This document shows, piece after piece, positions 56,394 through 64,000 of a stretch of DNA of 64,000 bases. Below the pieces are notes generated by a model. The model worked only from the letters and a program-made list of their open reading frames with translations, was not told the DNA's origin and searched no databases. Source of the stretch: JBCCGG01 sp039029395. GTDB lineage: Bacteria > Pseudomonadota > Alphaproteobacteria > Kiloniellales > JAKSDN01. The stretch spans positions 18,063 through 82,062 of the forward strand of contig JBCCGG010000030.1 in NCBI GenBank assembly GCA_039029395.1. Direction: 5' to 3'. The position numbers and the translations under genes were made by a program. Numbering within the stretch: position 1 is the stretch's first letter; each line of letters starts with the position of its first letter.

Positions 56394-57307
56394 TGGGCGC
56401 CCAGGAAGGCCGGTACGAGACCGGCCAGGAGCAGCCAGCCAACATAACGGTTGGCTTGAAAGCGCTTCAGGCAGTTTGCCGGGTCGTTCATATCCAGGGT
56501 CGCGATCTGCCAGGCGAAGTGGCCCGCGACCGCCGCCATGGCCAGGCCGTAAAGCCAGCCTTGGCCGGCCGCCAGCCCGGCGGCCAGGAACAGCAGCGCC
56601 GCCAGGCCGTAGAAGACGACAAGCCAGGGCTTGGTCGCCGCGCCCAGCTTGAGCGCGGTCGAGCGCACGCCGATCAGGGCGTCGTCCTCCTTGTCTTGGT
56701 GGGCATAGACCGTGTCGTAGCCCAGCGTCCAGGCGATGCCGCCCAGATAGAGCAGCACCGGCGGCCAGGCGAGCGTGCCGGTCGCGGCGCCCCATCCCAT
56801 CAGCGCACCCCAGTTGAAGGTCAGGCCGAGCCAGGCCTGGGGCCAGTAGGTGATGCGCTTCATGAAGGGGTAGGCGGCGACCAGGGCGAGCGAGCCGATG
56901 CCCAGCACGATCGCGAAAAGATGCAGCTGGATTAGCACCAAAAGGCCGATCAACAGCAACGCGCCCAGGAAAACGTAGGCCTGGTGCAAGCTGATCTGGC
57001 CGCTCGGGATCGGCCGGGTCGCGGTGCGCGCGACCTGGGCGTCGATATCCCGGTCGACGATGTCGTTGTAGATGCAACCGGCCCCGCGCATGGCCAACGC
57101 GCCGATCGCGAAGAGCAGCAGGAGCCAGGGGTTGGGCAGTCGGTGCCCCTCGGCCGCGGCGAGCGAAATGCTCCACCAGCAGGGAAACAGCAGCAGCCAG
57201 GTGCCGATCGGCCGGTCGAAGCGGGCTAGGCTGAGATAGGGCTTTGCCCAGCCCGGCGCCAAGCGGTAGCTCCAGTGGTCGGCCTTGATGTCGCTGGACT
57301 CGCTCAT
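56390..57307 (-). CDS. ubiA: 4-hydroxybenzoate polyprenyltransferase
   Basis: 305 aa integral membrane prenyltransferase of ubiquinone synthesis: joins a polyprenyl chain to 4-hydroxybenzoate. The two Asp-rich sites are NDIVDRDID and YAHQDKEDD, with the usual RPIGTWLLLFPCWW N-terminal segment. The ATG MSESSDIK is chosen, 10 codons inside a longer open frame. It heads an operon with the METTL20-like and EamA genes and is divergent from rsmE across 50 bp. Confidence 0.95.
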   Translation of the reverse strand: MSESSDIKADHWSYRLAPGWAKPYLSLARFDRPIGTWLLLFPCWWSISLAAAEGHRLPNPWLLLLFAIGALAMRGAGCIYNDIVDRDIDAQVARTATRPIPSGQISLHQAYVFLGALLLIGLLVLIQLHLFAIVLGIGSLALVAAYPFMKRITYWPQAWLGLTFNWGALMGWGAATGTLAWPPVLLYLGGIAWTLGYDTVYAHQDKEDDALIGVRSTALKLGAATKPWLVVFYGLAALLFLAAGLAAGQGWLYGLAMAAVAGHFAWQIATLDMNDPANCLKRFQANRYVGWLLLAGLVPAFLGAH

Positions 57308-57357
57308 GGACCCATGACTACAACGATTTCGTGGCAACCGAAAGCGGGGCCTAAGGC

Positions 57358-58116
57358 GTGGCAGATAAGATCGAGACGCGGCTATTCGTCGAGGCAGACC
57401 TGGACGCCGGCGCCACGGTCGGGCTCGACCATGCCCGGGCCCATTTCCTGCGCAGCGTGCTGCGCCTCGGTCGGGGCGCGGCCATCGCGCTGTTCAACGG
57501 GCGCGACGGCGAGTGGCTGGGGCACATCGAGGGCCTCGGCAAGGGCTGGGCCTCGATCCAGGTGGAAGCGCAGCTGCGCGCCCAGGACAGCACGCCCGAC
57601 CTCTGGCTTGTTTTCGCGCCGATCAAGCGCGCGCGCATCGACTTTCTGGCCGAAAAGGCAACCGAGCTGGGCGTCAGCCGGCTGCAGCCGATCATGACCC
57701 GCTACACCGCGGTCAGCCGGGTTAACCGGGAGCGCCTGGCGGCCAATGCCCGGGAGGCGGCCGAGCAGTGCCGGCGGCTTACCGTGCCCGAGGTGCTCGA
57801 GCCTCGGGAGCTTTTCGACCTTTTGGCCGATTGGCCGGCCGAGCGCCGTCTCCTGCTGTGTGCCGAATCGGGCCCGGCCCAGCCGATTGCGGCGGCTCTG
57901 GGAGACCTGGCGGCCGGCGGTGCCGCGCCCTGCGCGGTCTTGACTGGGCCGGAGGGCGGCTTTGCGCCGGTTGAGCTTGACGGGCTCCTGAAACTACCCT
58001 TTGTTACGCCGGTCGGCCTGGGGCCGCGGGTGCTGCGGGCCGACACCGCGGCGCTGGCGGCCTTGGCGACCTGGCAGGCGATTCTGGGCGACGGCGCCGC
58101 CAGACCAGGCGATTGA
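57358..58116 (+). CDS. rsmE: 16S rRNA (uracil-1498-N3)-methyltransferase
   Basis: 252 aa SPOUT-class RNA methyltransferase. The C-terminal knot shows LTGPEGGF and LGPRVLRADTAALAALA, and the N-terminal PUA-like region has HFLRSVLRLGRG. These are RsmE hallmarks. The start is a GTG; the divergent partner is ubiA, a common alphaproteobacterial layout. gshA follows about 90 bp downstream. Confidence 0.95.
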   Translation: MADKIETRLFVEADLDAGATVGLDHARAHFLRSVLRLGRGAAIALFNGRDGEWLGHIEGLGKGWASIQVEAQLRAQDSTPDLWLVFAPIKRARIDFLAEKATELGVSRLQPIMTRYTAVSRVNRERLAANAREAAEQCRRLTVPEVLEPRELFDLLADWPAERRLLLCAESGPAQPIAAALGDLAAGGAAPCAVLTGPEGGFAPVELDGLLKLPFVTPVGLGPRVLRADTAALAALATWQAILGDGAARPGD

Positions 58117-58206
58117 GGTCCTAGGCCTTGCGATTGAGCCGCCCGCACGCCATTTGGTGATGCTTCACGCCTTCTACCTGCCACTATTTTGGGCTCGATC
58201 TCTTTC

Positions 58207-59574
58207 ATGTCCGCACCGCCCCAAGCCAAAGGCCAGCCGATCACCGACAAGGCCCAGATGGTCGCCTACATCGAATCCGGCTGCAAGGCGCGCAAGGATT
58301 GGCGCATCGGCACCGAGCACGAGAAATTCGGCTTCACCTTCGACGACCTGAAGCAACTGCCCTACCACGGCGAGGCCAGTATCGAGGCGCTGCTCAACGG
58401 TCTGGCCGAGCAATACGGCTGGCAGCGCGTGATCGAAGGCAACAATGTGATCGCACTTTTGAAGGACGCCTGCTCGATCACGCTGGAGCCGGGTGGCCAG
58501 TTCGAGCTTTCGGGCGCGCCCTTGGAGACCATCCACGAGACCTGCAACGAGGTGCACACCCACCTGCACCAAGTGCGCACGGTCGCCGAGCCCAAGGGCA
58601 TCGGCATGCTGGGCCTGGGCTTCCAGCCCAAGTGGCGGCGCGACCAGATCCATTGGATGCCCAAGGGCCGCTACAAGATCATGCGCGAGTACATGCCCAA
58701 GAAGGGCAATCTGGGGCTCGACATGATGCTTCGCTCCTGCACGGTGCAGGTCAACCTGGACTACGCCTCCGAGGCGGACATGGTGAAGAAGTTCCGGGTC
58801 AGCCTAGCCCTGCAGCCGATCGCCACGGCGCTCTTCGCCAATTCGCCCTTCACCGAGGGTAAGCCGAACGGCTACCTGAGCTACCGCAGCCACCTCTGGA
58901 CCGACACCGATCCGGAGCGCTGCGGCACCCTGCCGTTCGTCTTCGAGGACGGCATGGGCTTCGAGCGCTATGTGGACCACGTGCTCGACGTGCCCATGTA
59001 CTTCGTCTATCGGGACGGCAAGTACCTGGATGCCAGCGGTCTCTCGTTCCGGGACTTCCTGGCCGGCCGCCTGGAGATCCTGCCGGGCGAGATTCCGACC
59101 ACGGCCGACTGGTCGGACCATCTCTCGACGCTCTTTCCTGAGGTTCGGCTCAAGAAGTTCCTGGAGATGCGCGGCGCCGACGGCGGGCCCTGGAAGACGC
59201 TCTGTGCGCTGCCCGCCTTTTGGGTCGGGCTGCTCTACAACGGCAGCGCCCTGGACGCCGCCTGGGACCTGGTCAAGGACTGGGACGAGGCCGAGCGCCA
59301 ACGCCAGCGCGATGAGGTGCCGCGGCTGGGTCTCAAGGCGCCTTGCGGCAAGCACACAATATTGGACGTCGCCCGCGAGGCCTTCGCGATCGCCGAATCG
59401 GGCTTGAAAGCGCGCAGCATGACCGACAGCGAAGGCAACGACGAGCGCATGTTCCTGGCCGGCCCGCGCGAGACCCTGGCGCGCGGCACCACGCCGGCCG
59501 ATGAGCTGCTTGCCGCCTACCACGGCCCCTGGCACGAGAGCGTGGACCCGGTGTTCCAGGAGAATGCCTACTAG
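58207..59574 (+). CDS. gshA: Glutamate-cysteine ligase, plant/alphaproteobacterial type
   Basis: 455 aa enzyme of the first step of glutathione synthesis. It belongs to the plant-type GCL group rather than the Escherichia type: IGTEHEKFGF, LEPGGQFELSGAPLETIHETC, LGLGFQPKWRRDQIHWMPKGRYKIM, and MMLRSCTVQVNLDY are group-specific. Cysteine positions for redox regulation in the plant enzyme were not checked. The ATG (MSAPPQ) is preferred to a TTG six codons upstream. It matches the rsmE-gshA pairing frequent in alphaproteobacteria. Confidence 0.95.
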   Translation: MSAPPQAKGQPITDKAQMVAYIESGCKARKDWRIGTEHEKFGFTFDDLKQLPYHGEASIEALLNGLAEQYGWQRVIEGNNVIALLKDACSITLEPGGQFELSGAPLETIHETCNEVHTHLHQVRTVAEPKGIGMLGLGFQPKWRRDQIHWMPKGRYKIMREYMPKKGNLGLDMMLRSCTVQVNLDYASEADMVKKFRVSLALQPIATALFANSPFTEGKPNGYLSYRSHLWTDTDPERCGTLPFVFEDGMGFERYVDHVLDVPMYFVYRDGKYLDASGLSFRDFLAGRLEILPGEIPTTADWSDHLSTLFPEVRLKKFLEMRGADGGPWKTLCALPAFWVGLLYNGSALDAAWDLVKDWDEAERQRQRDEVPRLGLKAPCGKHTILDVAREAFAIAESGLKARSMTDSEGNDERMFLAGPRETLARGTTPADELLAAYHGPWHESVDPVFQENAY

Positions 59575-59802
59575 GGCGCCCAACGAGTCCGAACGAATGG
59601 GTTGCCAAAAGGCGCAAGCGATCACCTGACAAATCTCTTTCGGCGCAGCGTTTCATTGGAAAAGCCATTGCCGGCACGTCGTGGCGGTCAACGCTTCGAC
59701 CACCCGCATGAAGGAGGAGCCAGATCGCGGCTAATTTGGATTGGCAGAAATTGCGGGATATCTGTCATTGCCGCCAATTCCGGCACTGCCCATAATCCCC
59801 CC

Positions 59803-60792
59803 ATGACATCTCAACCTCAGCCCCGCACGATCTGCCTGCTCACCTTCCCCAAGGCCGAGATGCTCGACACCGTGGGCCCGCTCGAGGTCTTCGCAAAGGC
59901 CAACCAGATAAGCGAACGGGCGCTCTACCGACTAGATTTGGTGGCGCCGGAGACCGGGCCGGTTCCCATGGAAAGCGGCCTCGCGCTTTCGGTGGCGGCC
60001 GGCCTTGAACAGCATCTGGGGCCGATTGACACCCTGCTGGTGGCCGGCGGTGAAGGCGCCCGGCGCCAAATGGACGACCCGGCGGTTCGGGCCTGGCTCG
60101 CCGCCCGAGCGCCCCGGGCCAGGCGCCTTGGTTCGATCTGCACCGGCGCCTACGTGCTCGCCGCCGCCGGCTATTTGAACGGCCGCCGGGCGACCACCCA
60201 CTGGGCCAGTTGCGCCGAGCTGGCAGCGCGCTTTCCCAAGGTGACGGTCGAGCCCGATGCGATCTTCGTGCGCGACGGCAGGCTGATCACCTCGGCCGGC
60301 ATCACGGCGGGCATCGATCTGGCGCTCGCCTTGGTCGAGGAGGATCACGGCCGCGCGCTCGCCTTCGCGATTGCCCGCCAGATGGTGGTCTTCGCCCGGC
60401 GCCCAGGCGGACAGTCCCAATTCAGCGCGGCGCTCCAGGCCCAGGCCGCCGGCGGTGCCCGCTTCGATGCCTTGCGCGCCTGGATCTTGGAGCACCTGGC
60501 CGAGCCCCTGCCGGTCGCCCGCCTGGCCGCGCGCGCCGCCATGAGCGAGCGCAGCTTCGCCCGCCACTTCACGAAGGAAACCGGCTATACCCCGGCGCGC
60601 TTCGTCGAGCTGGCGCGCATCGACGCCGCCCGCCAGGCGCTCGAAGAGGGTGCCGAGCCGCTGGAGGCGATCGCCCGGCGCCTGGGCTTCGGCCATCCCG
60701 AGACACTGCGCCGCCTTTTCCTAAAGCACCTTTCGCTCGGGCCCCGCGACTATCGCCGGCGCTGGGGCCAAGTCGCCGACACCCTTCATTGA
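59803..60792 (+). CDS. GlxA-family AraC-type regulator with DJ-1/PfpI domain
   Basis: 329 aa. Residues 1-~190 form a DJ-1/PfpI-like domain (LLTFPKAEMLDTVGPLEVF, the nucleophile-elbow C113 in GSICTGAYVL) and residues ~230-325 an AraC HTH pair (ARLAARAAMSERSFARHFTKETG and EAIARRLGFGHPETLRRLF). Such regulators often control a neighbouring DJ-1 protein, and here one follows 16 bp downstream. The leader 59741-59802 is rich in imperfect dyads around TGTCATTG that might be its own operator, but no precise site is claimed. Confidence 0.93.
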   Translation: MTSQPQPRTICLLTFPKAEMLDTVGPLEVFAKANQISERALYRLDLVAPETGPVPMESGLALSVAAGLEQHLGPIDTLLVAGGEGARRQMDDPAVRAWLAARAPRARRLGSICTGAYVLAAAGYLNGRRATTHWASCAELAARFPKVTVEPDAIFVRDGRLITSAGITAGIDLALALVEEDHGRALAFAIARQMVVFARRPGGQSQFSAALQAQAAGGARFDALRAWILEHLAEPLPVARLAARAAMSERSFARHFTKETGYTPARFVELARIDAARQALEEGAEPLEAIARRLGFGHPETLRRLFLKHLSLGPRDYRRRWGQVADTLH

Positions 60793-60808
60793 AATTGGAG
60801 CTGCACAC

Positions 60809-61408
60809 ATGACCACCACCATTGGCATTGTCCTATTCCACGGCGTCGAGGAGCTCGACGCAATCGGCCCTTGGGAGGCCCTGCGCTACGCCCAGCTGGA
60901 GCTGGCCGACGACCTGGAGGTCTTCACGGTTGCCGCGTCCGGCCAGCCCATCACCTGCAACAAGGGCCTCAAGCTGACGCCCGACCGGACCTTCGCCGAG
61001 ACCCAGGCGCTCGACGTGCTGCTGGTGCCCGGCGGCAACGGCAGCCGGGCGGTCGCCCAGGACGAGGCGTCGCTTGCCTGGATCCGCCAGGTGGCCGAGG
61101 GCGCCCGATGGGTCACCTCGGTGTGCACCGGGTCCCGGGTGCTGCTGGCCGCAGGTCCCGCCCGGGGCAAGCGCATCACCACCTACCACGCTTCGATCGA
61201 GGAGCTGCGCCAAAGCGGACTGGCCGGCGAGGTGTTGGACGGCGTGCGCTACGTGCGTGACGGCAATCTGGTGACCTCGGCCGGGGTGTCCGCCGGCATC
61301 GACATGGCGCTCTGGCTTCTGGGCCAGCTTTACACCCCGGCCTTCGCCCGGGAGGTTCAGCAGGGCATCGAATACTTCCCCGCGCCGCCCTATAGTGCCG
61401 AGACCTGA
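60809..61408 (+). CDS. DJ-1/PfpI family protein
   Basis: 199 aa single-domain DJ-1/PfpI protein. C106 in TSVCTGSRVL is the reactive cysteine at the nucleophile elbow, and the fold pattern begins IGIVLFHGVEELDAIGP. It resembles isonitrile hydratase-like members more than chaperone DJ-1, but the activity is not proven. It is expected to be co-transcribed with the upstream GlxA-type regulator. The ATG follows an adjacent GGAG. Confidence 0.88.
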   Translation: MTTTIGIVLFHGVEELDAIGPWEALRYAQLELADDLEVFTVAASGQPITCNKGLKLTPDRTFAETQALDVLLVPGGNGSRAVAQDEASLAWIRQVAEGARWVTSVCTGSRVLLAAGPARGKRITTYHASIEELRQSGLAGEVLDGVRYVRDGNLVTSAGVSAGIDMALWLLGQLYTPAFAREVQQGIEYFPAPPYSAET

Positions 61409-61433
61409 TACCCCATAGGCAGGGGTAGCGCCC

Positions 61434-62309
61434 ATGAAGCTGACCCTGCTCGGCACCGGCTGTCCGGCGGTCTCGAGCGAGCGCTACGGCCCGGCCCAAG
61501 TGGTCGCGCAGGCCGGCAGGCACCTGCTGGTCGATTGCGGCTCGGGCGTGACCCAGCGCCTGCTCGAGGCAGGCCTCTCCGGCCGGGACCTGGACGCGGT
61601 GCTGCTGACCCATCTGCACAGCGACCATATCGTCGACCTCTTTCAGCTGATCGTCTCCGCCTGGCACCAAGGCCGGGATCGGCCACAAGAGGTCTATGGG
61701 CCGCCCGGCACCTAGGCCTATGTGGAGGGCCTGATGGCGCTCTGGGCACCCGAGCTGAAGCAGCGCATCGCCCACGAGCGGCGGCCCTCGACCGCCGCCC
61801 TTGAGGTGCGGGTTACCGAGATCGAGCCCGGCCCCCTGCTCGCTCTGGAGGGGCTCTCGGTGCGCGCAGTGCGGGTCGATCATGCCCCGGTCAAGCATGC
61901 CTTCGGCTTCGTCTTCGAGGCCGGTGGCCGGCGCCTGGTGCTGTCGGGCGATACCCGGCGCTGCCCAGCCCTGATCGAAGCGGCCAAGGACTGCGACCTG
62001 CTGGTTCACGAGGTCTTCGTGCATCGGGAGCTGCCCGTGGTGCCGGGCCGTCGCACGGCCGAGACGGTTGCCAATGTGGCCGCCTACCACACGCTCTCCC
62101 ACGAGGTCGGCAAGATCGCGGCCGACGCGGGCGCGGCCTGTTTGGCGCTGACCCACTTCGTGCCCCCAGAGGCCGATCGGGCTGCCCTGCTGGCCGAGGT
62201 GCGCCGGGACTATCCCGGCCCCCTGGTGCTGGGCGAGGATCTCATGGCCTTCGACCTGACGGCCGGCAGCCTGGTCCATGGCAAGGCCCATCTGGCCCTT
62301 TGGCGGTGA
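61434..62309 (+). pseudogene. MBL-fold metallo-hydrolase interrupted by one in-frame TAG
   Basis: The reading frame MKLTLLGTGCPAV through HLHSDH (the zinc motif) ends at TAG 61713-61715, then continues in the same frame without another stop as AYVEGLMALW, FEAGGRRLVLSGDT and later ALTHF. The joined 291-residue product is a normal-length RNase Z/ElaC-like MBL hydrolase. One base change from CAG (Gln) to TAG explains the break. Either the gene is a recent pseudogene, the assembly has an error, or the stop is read through. The upstream ribosome site GGGG and clean start suggest the gene was functional until recently. Confidence 0.7.
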
Positions 62310-62334
62310 GCGGCGCCGGCCTTGGGCCGGGCAA

Positions 62335-62370
62335 GAAAAAACCTCGCGCTCCGATCCGGAGGCGCGAGGT
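62335..62370 (-). terminator. Minus-strand intrinsic terminator candidate
   Basis: ACCTCGCG (62341-62348), an inner CTCCG/CGGAG pair and CGCGAGGT (62363-62370) form a long stem with one bulged G. On the minus strand it is followed by TTTTTC. It would end a minus-strand transcript entering from the recombinase fragment side; no plus-strand role is evident. Confidence 0.5.
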
Positions 62371-62477
62371 GGACCCCCCAATGCCCTCTGCGAGAGCATC
62401 CTCGCCGAGCAGTCTACACCCGACCCGCGGCAAAGGGAAAGCTTGAATCCGCCGGCCGGTGACGGCAAAAGATCTGC

Positions 62478-62553
62478 GGGCCCGTAGTTCAGCGGTTAGA
62501 ACCCGCCGCTCATAACGGCGTTGTCGCAGGTTCGAATCCTGCCGGGCCCACCA
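62478..62553 (+). tRNA. tRNA with CAU anticodon, most likely tRNA-Ile2 (lysidine type)
   Basis: A 76-nt cloverleaf with CCA encoded. Acceptor GGGCCCG/CGGGCCC, D stem GTTC/GAAC, anticodon stem CGCCG/CGGCG with loop CTCATAA, variable TTGTC, and T stem GCAGG/CCTGC are all paired. CAU could be Met or, after lysidine modification, Ile; the acceptor GGGCCC and overall form favour tRNA-Ile2 over the usual alphaproteobacterial elongator Met (GGCGGGG). A TTGAAT upstream may be part of its promoter. A terminator follows and a recombinase fragment lies beyond it, so the gene may be an integration site. Confidence 0.93.
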
Positions 62554-62593
62554 GCGAGACTGGGCATTCGCGATGTGCCGGAGACTGAGGCCG

Positions 62594-62619
62594 GAAAGCC
62601 CGCAGAACTGCGGGCTTTC
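62594..62619 (+). terminator. Intrinsic-type hairpin downstream of the tRNA
   Basis: GAAAGCCCGCA (62594-62604), GAAC loop and TGCGGGCTTTC (62609-62619) give an 11-bp perfect stem 40 nt after the tRNA CCA. The stem itself ends in TTTC. This form is common after stable RNA genes and would end the tRNA transcript. Confidence 0.65.
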
Positions 62620-62710
62620 GGGTGCCAGGGTTGTCCTGGAGACCGTCTAATCGGAGCAAAAAGGGCCGAGAATGCCCAAAGTCTCTGGAGACGATTTCTG
62701 GGACAACTCG

Positions 62711-63871
62711 CTACTGGAATAACTCGAGGAGAGTTTCTTGCTCTTGCCACGAAAGTGGCAGCTCATGCTCCCGAGTCAGGGACTTGACTGTAACACCGGT
62801 CGGCTGCTCGCCCTTTCGGATCTGCCGCACAAGCTGGGGCGAGAGGAAGGCCAACCGGAGCAACCGCGTCACCTTCGGCTTGTCGATACCTTCACGTCTG
62901 GCGATCTCCGAAAGCGACTCGACATCCCCGGACTTCAGCCATCCCCACCACAGGTGCGCTTTCGCGACAGCCTGCACGAGGCTCGGATCCTGCCGAGCGA
63001 ACTTGTTGTGGTCTTCCAACAGCGGCAGGGTGAACTTCAGGTCCTGGCCTCTGCGAGCGAGCTTGCACGCGGAGGTGATGGTGTGGATCGTGTTATCTGA
63101 CGACGCAATGGCGCCGAGCAGCGTGGCAAGCTTCTCCCGATGCAGACGCAGCTTCAGCTCGGTTGATCCGACGACCACCTCAAAGAGCATATCGGCAACC
63201 ACAAATGAGGCTTCACGAGAGTCCGTCAACGAGCGGGCCAATTCCTTAGCTTGATAGGCCACCTGCCTCAGCATGGTTGGGGTGGCTTCATCCACACGGA
63301 GCGCCGATATGACATCGGCACCGTTGTTCAAGAAGTGTTGCAGTATAGCCAACACAGCATTCTCCACCTCCAGCGCGGCGTAGCGCGCGCCCTTGGTGCC
63401 GACGCCTTCGTCCTGCACGAGCCGCTGCTCAATGTAGTAGCGGTATCGCCTGCCTTGCTTGACCGCATGGCTGGGGATTAGCTTGTGGCCATCAGAGGTG
63501 ACAAGGCGACCAGCCAACAAACTCCGATGCTTGACTGAGGCCTTTTCCGTTCCACACTTGTTGGCAAGCAGCTGCGCTTGAACCCGATCCCATAGTTCCG
63601 CATCCACGATGGCTTGGTGCTTGCCCTCATGGAGTGTTCCCTTGTGAGGGAGCTTGCCGATATAGATCGGATTCGCGAGCACACGATAGAGGTGGCCCCG
63701 GCTGAACGGCCCGCCGCCGGTAACCCGGCCGTTCTTGTGACGGCGGAGCTTGCTCTTGAGGCCTCGGCGATCCAGCTCGCTTTTGAGGGACCGAACGGAC
63801 TTCTTCTCGAGATAGAGCTCAAAGATCTGCCGAACTTGTGCAGCTTCGGTTGAATTGACGATTGTGCGGCA
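62711..63871 (-). pseudogene. Large serine recombinase, 5'-truncated
   Basis: 386 codons are open, from just inside the right edge to the stop. RQIFELYLEKKSVRSLKSELDRRG and VLANPIYIGKLPHKGTLHEGKHQAIV are the Recombinase domain of large serine integrases; a helical coiled-coil region and C-terminus follow (ESLSEIARREGIDKPKVTRLLRLAFL, an HTH-like segment). The N-terminal catalytic resolvase domain with the active-site Ser is missing: an in-frame TGA (63872-63874) and then an IS-like sequence come where it should begin. The fragment probably belonged to an element integrated next to the tRNA. It is not expected to be active. Confidence 0.75.
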
Positions 63872-63880
63872 TCAGCACCC

Positions 63881-64000
63881 GTGAGACAGATTGGGGTTAT
63901 TGAACAAAGGAGGATTTCTGGGTCATCGTAGCCATCAAGGAGCGCAGATGAGACAGAAATCCGGGCCACCGAAAGAGACGTCAGAACAGCTCGTCAAGAC
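63881..64000 (+). mobile_element. IS3-family-like element, left end, runs off the window
   Basis: From about 63881 the sequence no longer matches the recombinase reading frame, and a plus-strand gene starts at 63948 with an AAGGAG site. The beginning TGAGACAGATTGGGG may be the left terminal inverted repeat; GAGACAGA recurs at the start codon region. The boundary is approximate, and the right end and target duplication are outside the window. Confidence 0.55.
63948..64000 (+). CDS. Transposase OrfA start (IS3-family-like), 3' truncated by the window
   Basis: Only 17 codons are seen: M-R-Q-K-S-G-P-P-K-E-T-S-E-Q-L-V-K. This beginning resembles IS3-family OrfA proteins that go on with an HTH_Tnp_1 domain. 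The ribosome site AAGGAG is 6 nt upstream. Identification rests on the opening residues and position only. Confidence 0.5.
   Translation, partial: MRQKSGPPKETSEQLVK

Noticed and set aside
55743..57176. A 477-codon minus-strand open frame spanning the methyltransferase and most of ubiA
   Set aside because: Only the last ~216 codons match a protein family; the rest is out-of-phase translation of ubiA. The TTG at 56393 is the supported start.

Overview
The window looks like 64 kb of GC-rich chromosome from an alphaproteobacterium, probably a free-living Rhodospirillales/Kiloniellales-type organism and possibly marine. The evidence is a plant-type glutamate-cysteine ligase, the argD-argF-hslO order, small alphaproteobacterial families (DUF1289, DUF4170), a UbiA/ubiquinone gene, and a close relative of the DMSP lyase DddP. 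Genes are dense. AT-rich stretches are few and sit at regulated promoters.

Left part (0-13 kb). After a truncated aminotransferase, a flippase, a hydroxyacid-oxoacid transhydrogenase and a patatin lipase comes a locus that reads as a DSF (diffusible signal factor) quorum-sensing system. It holds an RpfF-type crotonase with both catalytic glutamates, a full RpfC-type hybrid sensor (5-TM input, HK, REC, HPt), and a partner whose receiver and linker resemble RpfG but whose output is a PAS-histidine kinase rather than HD-GYP. A LysR regulator and a divergent DddP-like M24 enzyme lie inside the locus. A perfect 13-bp inverted repeat overlaps the likely promoter of the kinase operon.

13-22 kb is mostly housekeeping: an EamA transporter, DUF1289, a periplasmic glutathione peroxidase, RecX, a pair of ABC-2 permeases without an ATPase, a TraB/GumN protein, and the arginine genes argD-argF with hslO and a lipoprotein.

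22.4-32.2 kb is the most unusual region. Two animal-type heme peroxidases and a 128-aa protein with an NHLP-like leader and a single penultimate cysteine form one operon. Facing it is a second operon of methyltransferase, YcaO enzyme and SARP/BTAD-TPR regulator. Upstream of the peroxidases are three heptamers repeated at exactly 11 bp, the classic SARP operator geometry. I read this as a candidate RiPP pathway in which a YcaO, a methyltransferase and two heme peroxidases act on one precursor under its own SARP regulator.

32-62 kb is a mosaic of metabolic and stress genes: amidase, DusA, 2OG oxygenases, a secreted repeat protein, DUF3179, hydroxypyruvate isomerase, MOSC, nitrilase, UbiD, NfeD/paraslipin, a PEP-CTERM protein, a formate/nitrite channel, UbiA, RsmE, GshA, and a GlxA/DJ-1 pair. 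Several starts were moved to internal codons with better ribosome binding sites. Two of these are TTG codons overlapping the upstream stop as TTGA.

The right edge (61.4-64 kb) shows decay and mobile DNA: an MBL hydrolase gene split by one in-frame TAG, a CAU tRNA, and beyond it a large serine recombinase fragment that lost its 5' half at an IS3-type element running off the window.
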